A DNA stretch of 64,000 bases from Egicoccus halophilus. GTDB lineage: Bacteria; Actinomycetota; Nitriliruptoria; Nitriliruptorales; Nitriliruptoraceae. The notes beneath the pieces are model-generated. The model had not been told where the DNA came from, did not search any database, and worked only from the letters and a program-made list of their open reading frames with translations. The translations under genes were made by a program, and so were the position numbers. Of the stretch, positions 1 through 10,255 are shown piece by piece. Location: assembly GCF_004300825.1 (NCBI RefSeq), contig NZ_CP036250.1, positions 1,922,001 to 1,986,000 of the forward strand, written 5' to 3'. Each line of letters starts with the position of its first letter. Positions within the stretch are counted from its first letter, which is position 1.

Positions 1-601
1 TGCCGTCCTCCAGGATGGTGGGCTCGAGGGGCTGGTTGCCCAGGCCTTCGGTCGCTGCCGGGAACTCCAGGATGGTGTCGTGCATCGCCGCGTCGAGCGC
101 GGCCCAGTCGGTGTCGGCACCGTGGCCGCCGTGGTCGGCGTGGCTGTCGACGGCGGCGACCGGCTCGGCGCTCACGCCGTCACCCTCGAGGATCGTCAGC
201 GTCCCGGTCATGCCGCCCGAGGCGTGGCCGGCGACCGTGCAGTGGACCTCGTAGGTGCCCGGCGCCAGGGAGGCGAGGTCCAGCGTGGCCGACTCGCCGC
301 TGTTGAGCATCGGGGTGGCCAGACCCGTGTCGACGACCTCGAGGTCGTGCGCGATGGCGCCGCCGTTGGTGACCTGCAGGACACCGCCCGCGGCGATCTC
401 GATGGCGCCCGGGGCGATGGCGAACTCGGACAGTTCGACGGCCACCTCGGCGGCCTCGTCGCTGCTGGCCGCGGCGACGGCCAGCGCCGGCCCGTCCCCA
501 CCCCTGGCCGCGGCGGTGATGAGTGCGCCAGCGCTGAGCACCAGGGCGATCATCGCGATGACTGCGACGGCGATGGCGCCGACCGTACGTTCCTCCGACA
601 T
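1..601 (-). CDS. Membrane-anchored cupredoxin-multicopper oxidase (NirK/two-domain laccase-like), truncated by window edge
   Basis: Reading leftward from an ATG at 599-601, 200 codons stay open and the frame leaves the window. Residues 8-31 form an N-terminal membrane anchor. A plastocyanin-like domain (about 50-140) follows, with all four type 1 copper ligands visible: H85, C121, H126 and M131. After a His-rich linker the next domain opens with FPAATEGLGNQPLEP, the usual entry into copper nitrite reductase or two-domain laccase-like oxidases. Such proteins act outside the membrane and pass electrons through the type 1 copper to a multicopper centre. The ligands of that centre are off-window, so nitrite reductase and laccase-like activity cannot be separated. 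AGGAGAG lies 5 bases before the ATG. Confidence 0.8.
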   Translation of the reverse strand, partial: MSEERTVGAIAVAVIAMIALVLSAGALITAAARGGDGPALAVAAASSDEAAEVAVELSEFAIAPGAIEIAAGGVLQVTNGGAIAHDLEVVDTGLATPMLNSGESATLDLASLAPGTYEVHCTVAGHASGGMTGTLTILEGDGVSAEPVAAVDSHADHGGHGADTDWAALDAAMHDTILEFPAATEGLGNQPLEPTILEDG

Positions 602-831
602 GACGTCTCTCCTCTGCACGTCCGTCCGCGGGCGTGGACCGCGGCCGTGGCGCGGTGGGCACTCCACCGTGTCGCCGTTGTCGGGAACTGTCGCTCGCGA
701 TGCCGGGCGTCGGCAGGGCGCGACGTCATCAGCCCGGGGGGACCTTGGACCCTCCTGCACCGGGACCCTTCGGCGGCACCGGACCTCGCCGGCGGCCGTC
801 GGGCGCGGTCAGGACTCCCGGACGGCGGTGC

Positions 832-1254
832 TCAGGACGCCGGGCGGCGCAACCGTCGACCGTGGACCTCGTCGGGACGCAGCCGCACGACCATCGAGCG
901 CATGGCGGTCGGCGCCGCCCAACTGTCGAGCTCGGCCACCAGGCGACGGGTCTCGGCGTCGTCGACCGGCTCGGCCGTGCCCTGCACGAGCACGCTCCAC
1001 CCGACCGACCGGGCCGGGTCGTGGTCGTCGACCTGGAACGCCACGGGACGGCCGAGCAGCAGCGCCTCGGTCTTGGCGCCCTGCAACGCCCGGAACACCA
1101 CCGTGCGGCCGTCCACGACGTGGTTGACCGGGACGATGACCGGCGCCCCCCGGTCCACGTAGGCCAACCGGCCCAGCGGGCGGGAACCGAGCAGCGTCAG
1201 ACACTCCTCGAGCGACAGCACCTCGAGTTCGTGACGATCCGTGGCGTGGTCCAT
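832..1254 (-). CDS. Pyridoxamine 5'-phosphate oxidase-fold (PPOX) protein
   Basis: 140 residues from the ATG at 1252-1254; an upstream in-frame extension looks non-coding. The pattern LGRLAYVDRGAPVIVPVNHVV, then VVFRALQGAKTEALL and VAFQVDD, is the split-barrel flavin-binding core of actinobacterial PPOX proteins, often annotated as FMN-, F420- or heme-binding. The product is probably cytoplasmic and binds a flavin or heme; its substrate is unknown. Genes of this family are frequent members of the mycobacterial DosR dormancy regulon, and here it lies just beyond the DevR/DevS-like pair. A candidate regulator site (1352-1363) sits about 100 bp upstream. Family call is good; biochemical role is open. 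Confidence 0.75.
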   Translation of the reverse strand: MDHATDRHELEVLSLEECLTLLGSRPLGRLAYVDRGAPVIVPVNHVVDGRTVVFRALQGAKTEALLLGRPVAFQVDDHDPARSVGWSVLVQGTAEPVDDAETRRLVAELDSWAAPTAMRSMVVRLRPDEVHGRRLRRPAS

Positions 1255-1351
1255 GGTCGGCCCCCGTGGGCTTGCGGGTCGGCGTCCAGCCGGGGACAGC
1301 ATGCCAATCCGAACGCCCGTGCGCCCAGGGTCGCGTGACCCACGAAGGACA

Positions 1352-1363
1352 GGACCTGTGGCC
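1352..1363. promoter_or_regulatory. Candidate DevR-type operator upstream of the PPOX gene
   Basis: GGACCTGTGGCC is a near-palindrome. Its first 11 bases recur exactly at 4361-4371 upstream of the other small gene flanking the DevR/DevS-like pair, and the layout GGACC-NNN-GGC recurs before pflB at 28281. It lies 98-109 bases before the PPOX start. That it is a DevR-type site is inference from sharing and position. Confidence 0.4.
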
Positions 1364-1396
1364 TGCCGCCGGCCCGGCGCGTGCAGCAGCCGCGGA

Positions 1397-2044
1397 TCAG
1401 ATCTCGCCGCGCTCGACCTGGGTGTAGAACACCGCGGCTTCGGTCCGCCGCTGCATGCCGAGCTTGGCGAGCAGGTTGGAGACGTAGTTCTTCACCGTCT
1501 TCTCGGCGAGGTGCATCCGCTCGGCGATCTGCCGGTTGGTGAGACCCTCGGCGATGAGCGCCAGGATGCGGCGCTCCTGCTCGGACAACGAGGTGAGCCG
1601 CGGGTCCTCCTCGTCCCCGCGACGCAACCGCTCGAGGACCTTGCCGGTGACCGACGGATCGAGCAGCGAGTCGCCGGCGGCGACCCGCCGGATGGCGTCG
1701 AGCAGGTCGGGACCGCGGACGTCCTTGAGCAGGTAACCGGCCGCACCCGCCATGATGGCGTCGAACAGCGCCTCGTCGTCGCCGAACGAGGTCAGCATCA
1801 GGCACGCGATGCGCGGGTCGCGAGCGCGGACCTCGCGGCAGACCTCGACCCCGTTGCCGTCGGGCAGTCGCACGTCGAGGACGGCGACGTCGGGCTGTCG
1901 CTGGGCGATGCCGGCCAGCGCCATCCCGGCGGTGGCGGCGTCGCCGACGACCTCGAGGTCGTCCTCGGCGTCGATCAGGTCCTTGAGACCGCGGCGCACG
2001 ACCTCGTGGTCGTCGACGAGGAAGACACGGACGGGCTCGGCCAC
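1397..2044 (-). CDS. NarL/LuxR-family response regulator, DevR/DosR-like
   Basis: 215 residues from a GTG at 2042-2044, chosen because the receiver domain begins at once (RVFLVDDHEVVRRGL) and GGAG lies just upstream. The receiver (1-120) has acidic residues in DDH, phospho-acceptor D57 in VLDVRL, then MLTSFGD and the lysine of YLLKDV. The C-terminal LuxR helix-turn-helix (about 145-210) reads LSEQERRILALIAEGLTNRQIAERM. Layout and sequence resemble mycobacterial DevR/DosR, the hypoxia and nitric-oxide regulator. It is transcribed away from the DevS-like kinase at 2172; the 127-bp gap has a palindrome (2093-2105) that could allow autoregulation. Confidence 0.85.
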   Translation of the reverse strand: MAEPVRVFLVDDHEVVRRGLKDLIDAEDDLEVVGDAATAGMALAGIAQRQPDVAVLDVRLPDGNGVEVCREVRARDPRIACLMLTSFGDDEALFDAIMAGAAGYLLKDVRGPDLLDAIRRVAAGDSLLDPSVTGKVLERLRRGDEEDPRLTSLSEQERRILALIAEGLTNRQIAERMHLAEKTVKNYVSNLLAKLGMQRRTEAAVFYTQVERGEI

Positions 2045-2092
2045 GGGCGGACTCCGGCTCGGGAGGCTCAGGGGTGACCACACTAGGGTGGC

Positions 2093-2105
2093 GGGACACG
2101 GTCCC
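2093..2105. promoter_or_regulatory. Palindrome in the divergent DevR/DevS-like promoter region
   Basis: GGGAC-ACG-GTCCC lies between the divergent response-regulator and kinase genes, just downstream of a TAGGGT -10-like hexamer (2083-2088) facing the kinase. GGGAC/GTCCC half-sites recall the mycobacterial DosR box, but the spacer is 3 rather than 4. Assignment is tentative. Confidence 0.3.
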
Positions 2106-2171
2106 GTGCAAGGTAGCGCCGTCACCCGGCACGGACGGCGGATCGGACCGGATGCCGGAAGGAAGCACGAC

Positions 2172-3764
2172 ATGGACCAGACCAGCAGCGGCCGCGCCGA
2201 CCTCCGCGCCACCCAGATCCTCGATGCGGTGTCCGCCGTGACCGCCGACCTGGAGCTCGAGTCGGTGCTCGGACGGGTGGTCGAGGCGGCCTGTGACCTG
2301 GTCGATGCCCGCTACGGCGCACTCGGGGTCGTCTCCCAGGACGGCAACGGGCTCTCCGCGTTCGTGCACCGGGGCATCGACGACGAGACCGCCGCCGCGA
2401 TCGGCCACCTGCCCGCCGGTCGGGGCATCCTCGGTCTGCTGATCGAGCAGCCCGAGCCGGTCCGGCTCGCCGACATCACGGCCCATCCGACCTCGTACGG
2501 CTTCCCCGCCCACCATCCGCCGATGCACAGCTTCCTCGGCGCCCCGGTACGGGTGCGCGGACGGGTGTTCGGCAACCTGTACCTGGCCGAGAAGCGAGGC
2601 GGTGACGTCTTCACGCAGACCGACGAGGAGGTGGTCATCGGGCTGGCCGCCGTCGCGGGCACGGCGATCGAGCACGCGCGGCTCTACGACGAACTCAGCC
2701 AGCGTGAACGCTGGCGCGACGCGGTGCTCGAGGTGACCACCTCGGCGCTGGTGGGGGCGCCGTTGGGGGAGGTACGCGAGCGGCTGGCCTCGTTCGCCTG
2801 TTCGTTGGTCGACGCCGAGGTCGGCGTCGTCGTCGGCCCGCACGAGGACGGGCTGTGGATCCTCGCCGCCAGCGGTTTGGACGCACCGCGCCACGGGTTC
2901 CTGCCGGCTCCCGAAGGGCCGGCGTGGGGAACGCTGCTCGAGGGCATCCCGGTGCGCAGCGACACCGGTCCGGTCTTCGGCGCCCGCCCCTCGCTGTGGG
3001 TCCCGCTGCGCACCGGCGAGGAGGTGGTCGCGGCCCTCGGGGTGGCCGGCGCGTCGCCGTTCGGCGACCGCGACGAGGCACTGCTCGAAGGCTTCGCCGC
3101 GCAGGCCTCGCTGGTGCTGACGACCGAACGGGCCCGTGCGGACCTGCAGCGGATGTCGCTGATCGAGGACCGCGAGCGGATCGGGCGCGACCTGCACGAC
3201 ACGGTCATCCAGCGGCTGTTCGCGACCGGGCTGTCGCTGCAGGCCACCCGCAAGCGCGCCGAGGCCGTCCCCGACGTCGTCGAGCGGCTCGACCGGGCGG
3301 TCGACGAGATCGACCTGACCGTCAAGGAGATCCGCGCCACCATCTTCGCGCTGCAGTCGAGCGGTCGCGCCGGAGGCGGCCTGCGCTCGAGCGTGCTGGA
3401 GGTCGTCGAGGAACTGACGCCGCACCTGCCACGCGCACCGCGTGTGCGCTTCGACGGACCGATCGACACCGCCGTTCCGCCCGCGGTCGGCGAGCAGCTG
3501 CTGCCGGTCCTGCGCGAGGCGCTCACCAACGTCGCGAAGCACGCGGAGGCGTCCGACGTCGAGGTGGAACTGTCCGTGGACGCCACGGGCCTGACGTTGC
3601 TGGTCAGCGACGACGGTCGCGGCATCCCGGACCGTCCGGGACAGGGCCTGGGGCGCCGCAACCTCGACGAGCGCGCGAGCCGGCTCGGCGGCGAGGTGCA
3701 CTGGACACCCGGCGCCGGCGGCCGCGGCACGCAGGTGCGCTGGCGGGTCCCGCTGGCGGGCTGA
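2172..3764 (+). CDS. DevS/DosS-like two-GAF histidine kinase with conserved heme-ligand residues
   Basis: 530 residues from ATG 2172, preceded by GGAAGGA. GAF-A spans about 20-155, GAF-B 170-320. A HisKA_3 dimerisation region follows with phospho-acceptor H342 in RDLHDTVIQRLF, then a HATPase with LREALTNVAKHA and DDGRGI. From memory, M. tuberculosis DevS binds heme in GAF-A through H149, with Y171 shaping the gas pocket, in HPPMRTFLG and LYL. Here H115 in HHPPMHSFLG and Y137 in NLYLAEK keep the same 22-residue spacing and context. This is therefore likely a soluble heme sensor of O2, NO, CO or redox state that phosphorylates the DevR-like regulator encoded divergently. Confidence 0.88.
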   Translation: MDQTSSGRADLRATQILDAVSAVTADLELESVLGRVVEAACDLVDARYGALGVVSQDGNGLSAFVHRGIDDETAAAIGHLPAGRGILGLLIEQPEPVRLADITAHPTSYGFPAHHPPMHSFLGAPVRVRGRVFGNLYLAEKRGGDVFTQTDEEVVIGLAAVAGTAIEHARLYDELSQRERWRDAVLEVTTSALVGAPLGEVRERLASFACSLVDAEVGVVVGPHEDGLWILAASGLDAPRHGFLPAPEGPAWGTLLEGIPVRSDTGPVFGARPSLWVPLRTGEEVVAALGVAGASPFGDRDEALLEGFAAQASLVLTTERARADLQRMSLIEDRERIGRDLHDTVIQRLFATGLSLQATRKRAEAVPDVVERLDRAVDEIDLTVKEIRATIFALQSSGRAGGGLRSSVLEVVEELTPHLPRAPRVRFDGPIDTAVPPAVGEQLLPVLREALTNVAKHAEASDVEVELSVDATGLTLLVSDDGRGIPDRPGQGLGRRNLDERASRLGGEVHWTPGAGGRGTQVRWRVPLAG

Positions 3765-3812
3765 TGCGCCGCCGCGGCCGGCCGCTCGTTGGCGACCGCC
3801 GACGGTCCGGTC

Positions 3813-4286
3813 TCAACACCCCGCCGGGGTCGGCACCGCCGTCTGCAGGTTCTCCGCGAGGTCCTCGAGGTAGCGCTCGAGACTGCGCTGGGCGACGCGG
3901 CCCAACGCGACGCCGTCGAGCGCGGCGCCGACCGAGCGACCCGGCGGGACGTAGCGCCCGTCGAGGATCAGGGTGACGCGTCCGGGTCCGAGCACGTGCA
4001 GGCCGAGCTCGCCGTCGAAGGCGGGCAGCAGGCGCTCGGGGCGGCCGTCGTCCTCGTTGATCGGGTCCCAGCGCAGCGAGCGCCAGTGGGTCGAGCCCAC
4101 CACCCAGGGACTGCCGACCTGGACCAGGACCGACTTCGCCATGCCGCCGGCACGCAACGTCGACACCAGGCCACGCTCGTGCCGGCGGCCCTGCGGCAGC
4201 CACCGCAACGGCTCGTCCAGGAAGGCCGTCAGGGACGGCTGCGGGTCGCCCGGCAAGGGCAGGAACAGTCGAACGGTGCGCTCCAT
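3813..4286 (-). CDS. Conserved small protein of unknown function, possibly SRPBCC-like
   Basis: 157 residues from ATG 4284-4286 with a strong GGAGGTGG ribosome site. No signal peptide, membrane span or catalytic motif is seen. Alternating strands ending in a long basic amphipathic helix (VALGRVAQRSLERYLEDLAENL) resemble the SRPBCC/START layout, where a C-terminal helix covers a ligand cavity; this is a weak structural guess. A candidate regulator site lies about 75 bases upstream, shared with the PPOX gene on the other side of the DevR/DevS-like pair, so it may belong to the same response. It converges on the kinase gene, with 48 bases between stops. Confidence 0.55.
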   Translation of the reverse strand: MERTVRLFLPLPGDPQPSLTAFLDEPLRWLPQGRRHERGLVSTLRAGGMAKSVLVQVGSPWVVGSTHWRSLRWDPINEDDGRPERLLPAFDGELGLHVLGPGRVTLILDGRYVPPGRSVGAALDGVALGRVAQRSLERYLEDLAENLQTAVPTPAGC

Positions 4287-4359
4287 GATTCCACCTCCAC
4301 GTCGCAGGACCGTACGGCCGCGACCAGGAGGCGCAGCAGGGCTCAAGGTCCCGAGTCCT

Positions 4360-4373
4360 GGGACCTGTGGCAC
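4360..4373. promoter_or_regulatory. Candidate DevR-type operator upstream of the 3813-4286 gene
   Basis: GGGACCTGTGGCAC shares 11 identical bases with the site at 1352. It also forms the right arm of a larger inverted repeat, GGTCCC (4347-4352) / GGGACC (4360-4365). The site is 74-87 bases before the start of the small gene. The same GGGACC-NNN-GGCA layout precedes pflB at 28280. Confidence 0.4.
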
Positions 4374-4464
4374 ACCGGCGCCCGGGCCGGCCAGCCGCGT
4401 CGGGCGACGTGGGGGCGCCGCGACGGGCACCGCGGCCGCCGGGGACCCGGCGGCCGCGGTGGGA

Positions 4465-7203
<2,739 letters not shown>

Positions 7204-7340
7204 GATCCTCCGAACGTCGGGAGCTCGTAGCGGGCGGGAGCGGGACTGCCGAGGCTAGTGATCACGGCGCGTCCGTCGGGACCGCCCGCCCCGCCGACGG
7301 GGGCACCGCCCGTCGGCGCGCGTCCACCGGTGCGCGGCGC

Positions 7341-7862
7341 TCACGTCTCGGTGCCCAGTGGTCCCTCGCCTGGAGGACACAGCCGGACCTCGTCCCCGAC
7401 GTGGACGGTGCCCGGCGTCAGCACCCGTGCCGTGACGCCGCCGTGACCGCGCACGGCCTGGTAGCCGCCCGGGCCGAGCTCCTCCTCCATCCGGGAGCAC
7501 GGATGGCACGGCCCGGTGGTCTCGAAGTCGACCTCGCCGATGGTGAAGCGACGACGACCGAGCGCGGCGAGGTTGATCCCGGCCACCAGCAGGTTGCGTC
7601 GCAGTCGTGCCGGGTCGATCCGGTCGGCCCCGACCAGGGCCGCCACGACCGGCAGGTGCTCGGCCTGCAGCAGCGTCACCTGCCGCTTGCTGCGCAGGTC
7701 GGGACGCGGGCGGGTCGCCCGACGGTCACCGAGCAGCCCGCGTCCGGGTACGGCCTCGGCGGCCTGGGGCGTGACCATCGGACCTCGGCGTTCGGTGCGC
7801 AGGCCGATCCAGGCCAGCCGGCCGGGTTGCGGCACGGTCGCGAGCAGGGAACGGACGTCCAT
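7341..7862 (-). CDS. MOSC-domain protein
   Basis: 173 residues. The ATG at 7860-7862 lies exactly 7 bases after a TACGCT -10 box (7870-7875), so the mRNA is probably leaderless. MOSC features include PGRGLLGDRR near the start, LRRNLLVAGINL in the middle, and the cysteine of ETTGPCHPCSRME, the position that carries sulfur in this fold. MOSC proteins, the relatives of the molybdenum-cofactor sulfurase C-domain and of YiiM, deliver sulfur or reduce N-hydroxylated compounds with molybdenum cofactor; the substrate here is unknown. The gene diverges from the DsbA-fold gene at 7904, and the two -10 boxes overlap. Confidence 0.8.
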   Translation of the reverse strand: MDVRSLLATVPQPGRLAWIGLRTERRGPMVTPQAAEAVPGRGLLGDRRATRPRPDLRSKRQVTLLQAEHLPVVAALVGADRIDPARLRRNLLVAGINLAALGRRRFTIGEVDFETTGPCHPCSRMEEELGPGGYQAVRGHGGVTARVLTPGTVHVGDEVRLCPPGEGPLGTET

Positions 7863-7903
7863 GGTCGGCAGCGTAGGCTGGCCGGAGCGGCACGACGACG
7901 GGT

Positions 7904-8467
7904 GTGGCCTTGCTGACGCTCTACTTCGACTATCCCTCCGCGGCCAGCGTCGTGGCGGTGCTGCGGTTGCAGCGTCTGGCCGACGACGGCCTGCCGGTCG
8001 TCTTCGAAGGGTTCGACACGCTGGGACTCGACACGTCCCTGCCGGTGACGCTGGACCAGTACGAGGACCTCGAGCGCAACGGCGCCCGCGCGGCCGAGCT
8101 CGGGATGCCCCTGCGGCGTCCGTCCCGGCGGCCGCCGACGATCGGTGCCCACCTCGTCGGTGCGCTCGCCACCGAGACGGGACTCGGCGCCTCGTGGCGC
8201 ACCACGTGTCTGCGCGCCTACTGGACCGAGGACGCCGATCTGAGCGAGGCCGAGGTGCTGTCGGCACTCGGGGAACGGGCGGGGCTCGACCCGGACGCCT
8301 GTCGGACCGCGCTCGAGGACCGCAGGGCCCGCCTCCGGCTGCGTCAACGGATGGTGGCGCTGCGCGGCCGGGGGATCGGTGGCGTACCGGTGCTCGAGGT
8401 CGCCGGCGGGACGTTGCTGTCACCGGACGTGCCGGACGCCGATCTGCGGGCGCTCGCCGGGAGTTGA
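7904..8467 (+). CDS. DsbA-family (thioredoxin-fold) protein without CxxC
   Basis: 187 residues from GTG 7904. The strand LTLYFDYPSAASVVAVLRL and the closing GIGGVPVLEVAGGTLLSP match the DsbA/FrnE/2-hydroxychromene-2-carboxylate isomerase superfamily; the VPVLE segment is the cis-proline loop. The usual CxxC is absent (FDYPSA occupies that place), so it is probably not a disulfide oxidoreductase and may be nearer to the glutathione-S-transferase kappa or isomerase branch. No signal peptide is seen, so it is cytoplasmic. A TAGGCT -10 box at 7874-7879 faces this gene. Confidence 0.65.
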   Translation: MALLTLYFDYPSAASVVAVLRLQRLADDGLPVVFEGFDTLGLDTSLPVTLDQYEDLERNGARAAELGMPLRRPSRRPPTIGAHLVGALATETGLGASWRTTCLRAYWTEDADLSEAEVLSALGERAGLDPDACRTALEDRRARLRLRQRMVALRGRGIGGVPVLEVAGGTLLSPDVPDADLRALAGS

Positions 8468-8556
8468 CGCGCCGACCCGCCTGGGGACAGTGCGCGGGAG
8501 ACGTCACCGGTGCCTCCTACGCTGGTCACCGGCCGGCGACCGGCCGTGCGCCCGTC

Positions 8557-8598
8557 GTCGGTGGAGCGCCGTCGGTGGAGCGCCGACGGTGGAGCGCC
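8557..8598. repeat. Three tandem 14-bp repeats in the nuclease gene leader
   Basis: GTCGGTGGAGCGCC occurs at 8557-8570 and 8571-8584 and with one change at 8585-8598. The repeats lie between a TACGCT -10 box (8518-8523) and the nuclease start, so they would be transcribed in its 5' leader. Confidence 0.8.
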
Positions 8599-8613
8599 GG
8601 GGGAGGAGCGTCG

Positions 8614-9603
8614 ATGGGTGACGAGCTCGTGCTGGACCATCCGGCCAGGCGTCGACTGGCCGAGGACCTGCTGGGCTGGGGACAGCCGCGGCCGCCCGAC
8701 GACCCCCAGTTGGTCGCCGAGTTGCGTGCGACGCTCGAGGACGGACTCGGGACCTTCGGCGACGCACTGGCCCGGACGGCGGCGCAGCGGCGCGGACGGC
8801 TGCTGGTCACCAAGTCGGCACTGGACCGGCTCGCCTGTGACGGCTGGCAGCTCGAGCCCAAGCCCTACGAGCACGCGTGGGCCAACGTGCGTGGCACCCT
8901 GACGCACCTCGCGGTGGAGCGGGACTTCGCCGAGGAACGTGGCGACGACGCGGCGGCCGTCGTCTCCCGGGTGTGGCACGCCGAGGCCACCCGGCGTCCG
9001 GGCGACCCGGCGTCGCTGTCACGCTGGCTCAACGAGCGCTCCACCGCCGATGCCGCACAGCTGTGCGAGGAAGTGGCCGGGCTGCTCTCCGGCTTCCGGG
9101 AGGTGTGGCCGCCCCTGCCGCGGCGTGCCGTGCGTGCGCGGGTCGAGCGACCGGTCGAGGTGTCGTTGGGCGACGGCTCGGTCGTGCTGCGCGGGGTGCC
9201 CGACCTGGTGTTGGTCAGTCCGCGTACCGATGATCGCGCCCGCACGCTGGTCGTCGACCTCAAGACGGGCCGTCCCCGCCCGGAACACGATCGTCACGAA
9301 CTGCGCTTCTACGCCCTGCTCGTGGCCCTCGCGACGGGCCGACTGCCGTTCCGGTGGGCCACCTACTACGTCACCGAGGGGCGTGCCGAGGTGGAGTCGC
9401 TGCGCGCCGACACCCTGCACGTGACGGTGCGTCGCGTGCTCGACGGCGTCCGCCAACTGGTGCGCGTCACCGGAGCGGCGGAGGCGGACCTGCGGCTGCA
9501 GGGTGGTTCCTGGTGCCGGTTCTGCCGTCGGGAGGACCGGTGCGACACCGCCGCGGAGGCCCGGCGGCTGCACCTGCTGTCACACCCGTCCGGCAGCTTG
9601 TGA
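8614..9603 (+). CDS. PD-(D/E)XK superfamily nuclease, RecB/Cas4-like with C-terminal cysteines
   Basis: 329 residues from ATG 8614, with GGGGGAGGAG upstream. The nuclease core lies in the second half: GVPDLVLVSPRT supplies the metal-binding aspartate, TLVVDLKTGRPRP supplies the D...K pair, and HELRFYALLVAL is the helical QxxxY-like motif. A C-terminal WCRFCRREDRC resembles the cysteine cluster that binds Fe-S in Cas4/AddB-type nucleases, but only three cysteines are in that cluster. It would cut DNA, probably in repair or defence. The HIRAN-domain gene starts 2 bases after its stop, so they are surely co-transcribed. No helicase or cas genes adjoin. Family assignment is firm; role is open. 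Confidence 0.8.
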   Translation: MGDELVLDHPARRRLAEDLLGWGQPRPPDDPQLVAELRATLEDGLGTFGDALARTAAQRRGRLLVTKSALDRLACDGWQLEPKPYEHAWANVRGTLTHLAVERDFAEERGDDAAAVVSRVWHAEATRRPGDPASLSRWLNERSTADAAQLCEEVAGLLSGFREVWPPLPRRAVRARVERPVEVSLGDGSVVLRGVPDLVLVSPRTDDRARTLVVDLKTGRPRPEHDRHELRFYALLVALATGRLPFRWATYYVTEGRAEVESLRADTLHVTVRRVLDGVRQLVRVTGAAEADLRLQGGSWCRFCRREDRCDTAAEARRLHLLSHPSGSL

Positions 9604-9605
9604 CC

Positions 9606-10100
9606 ATGACCGACCTGCGCCACACCGCCGCCGCCTCGGCACCGTCCATCGGTGCCGCCCTGCGGGCGTTCCGGACCCCGGTGCGCGGGCACGCCTTCGC
9701 CGCGCGCCCGCCGGAGGCAGCACCGCTGCAGCCCGGACGCCGTCTCGCCCTCCGGCGGGAACCGGACAACCCGGTCGATCCGCTCGCGGTCGCGGTCTGG
9801 ACGTCGCCCGCCGACGGCGAGGCCGCGACGGCCTGGCGGGTCGGCTACCTCGACCGTCAGGTCGCGGCGCGCCTCACCCCGCGCCTCGACGCGGGCCTGC
9901 GCGTCGAGGCCCGGCTCGACGGCTGGATCGCCGAGCCCCAGGGCCGGTGGCGCCGCCCGGTCGTGCTGCTGCGGCCGGGTACGGCCGCGACACCGCCGCT
10001 CGAGGCACCGAGCCGGCCTCGCTCCGTGCGTGCGCTGCCGGCGGACCGTCCCGGGTTGTGGGGGCGGCCCCCCGGCGTGCGCATCCGTCCCGTGAACTGA
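9606..10100 (+). CDS. HIRAN-domain protein
   Basis: 164 residues from ATG 9606, two bases after the nuclease stop. The segment VRGHAFAARPPEAAPLQPGR, then LRREPDNPVDPLAVAVW and VGYLDRQVAARLTPRLDAG, is the HIRAN pattern: a small beta-barrel with the N-P-x-D-x-x-A-V core and a VGYL strand. In eukaryotic HLTF the HIRAN domain grips 3' DNA ends at stalled forks; bacterial copies occur alone or fused to nucleases and helicases. No other domain is evident, and the C-terminus is basic and proline-rich. As translational neighbour of a PD-(D/E)XK nuclease, it may deliver that enzyme to DNA ends. This functional link is inference. Confidence 0.75.
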   Translation: MTDLRHTAAASAPSIGAALRAFRTPVRGHAFAARPPEAAPLQPGRRLALRREPDNPVDPLAVAVWTSPADGEAATAWRVGYLDRQVAARLTPRLDAGLRVEARLDGWIAEPQGRWRRPVVLLRPGTAATPPLEAPSRPRSVRALPADRPGLWGRPPGVRIRPVN

Positions 10101-10255
10101 GTGGTCGGTACCGGTCCCACGCGCAAGCACGCAACGGGACCCGACCGCCTGCTCCGTGGTGATGCTTGCGACGACCGACGTTCCCGCACCTAGCCTGTCC
10201 ACGACCGCGCCAGCGTGGCCGGCTGCCCGCGCCGACCACCGTCGATGGGAAGGGC

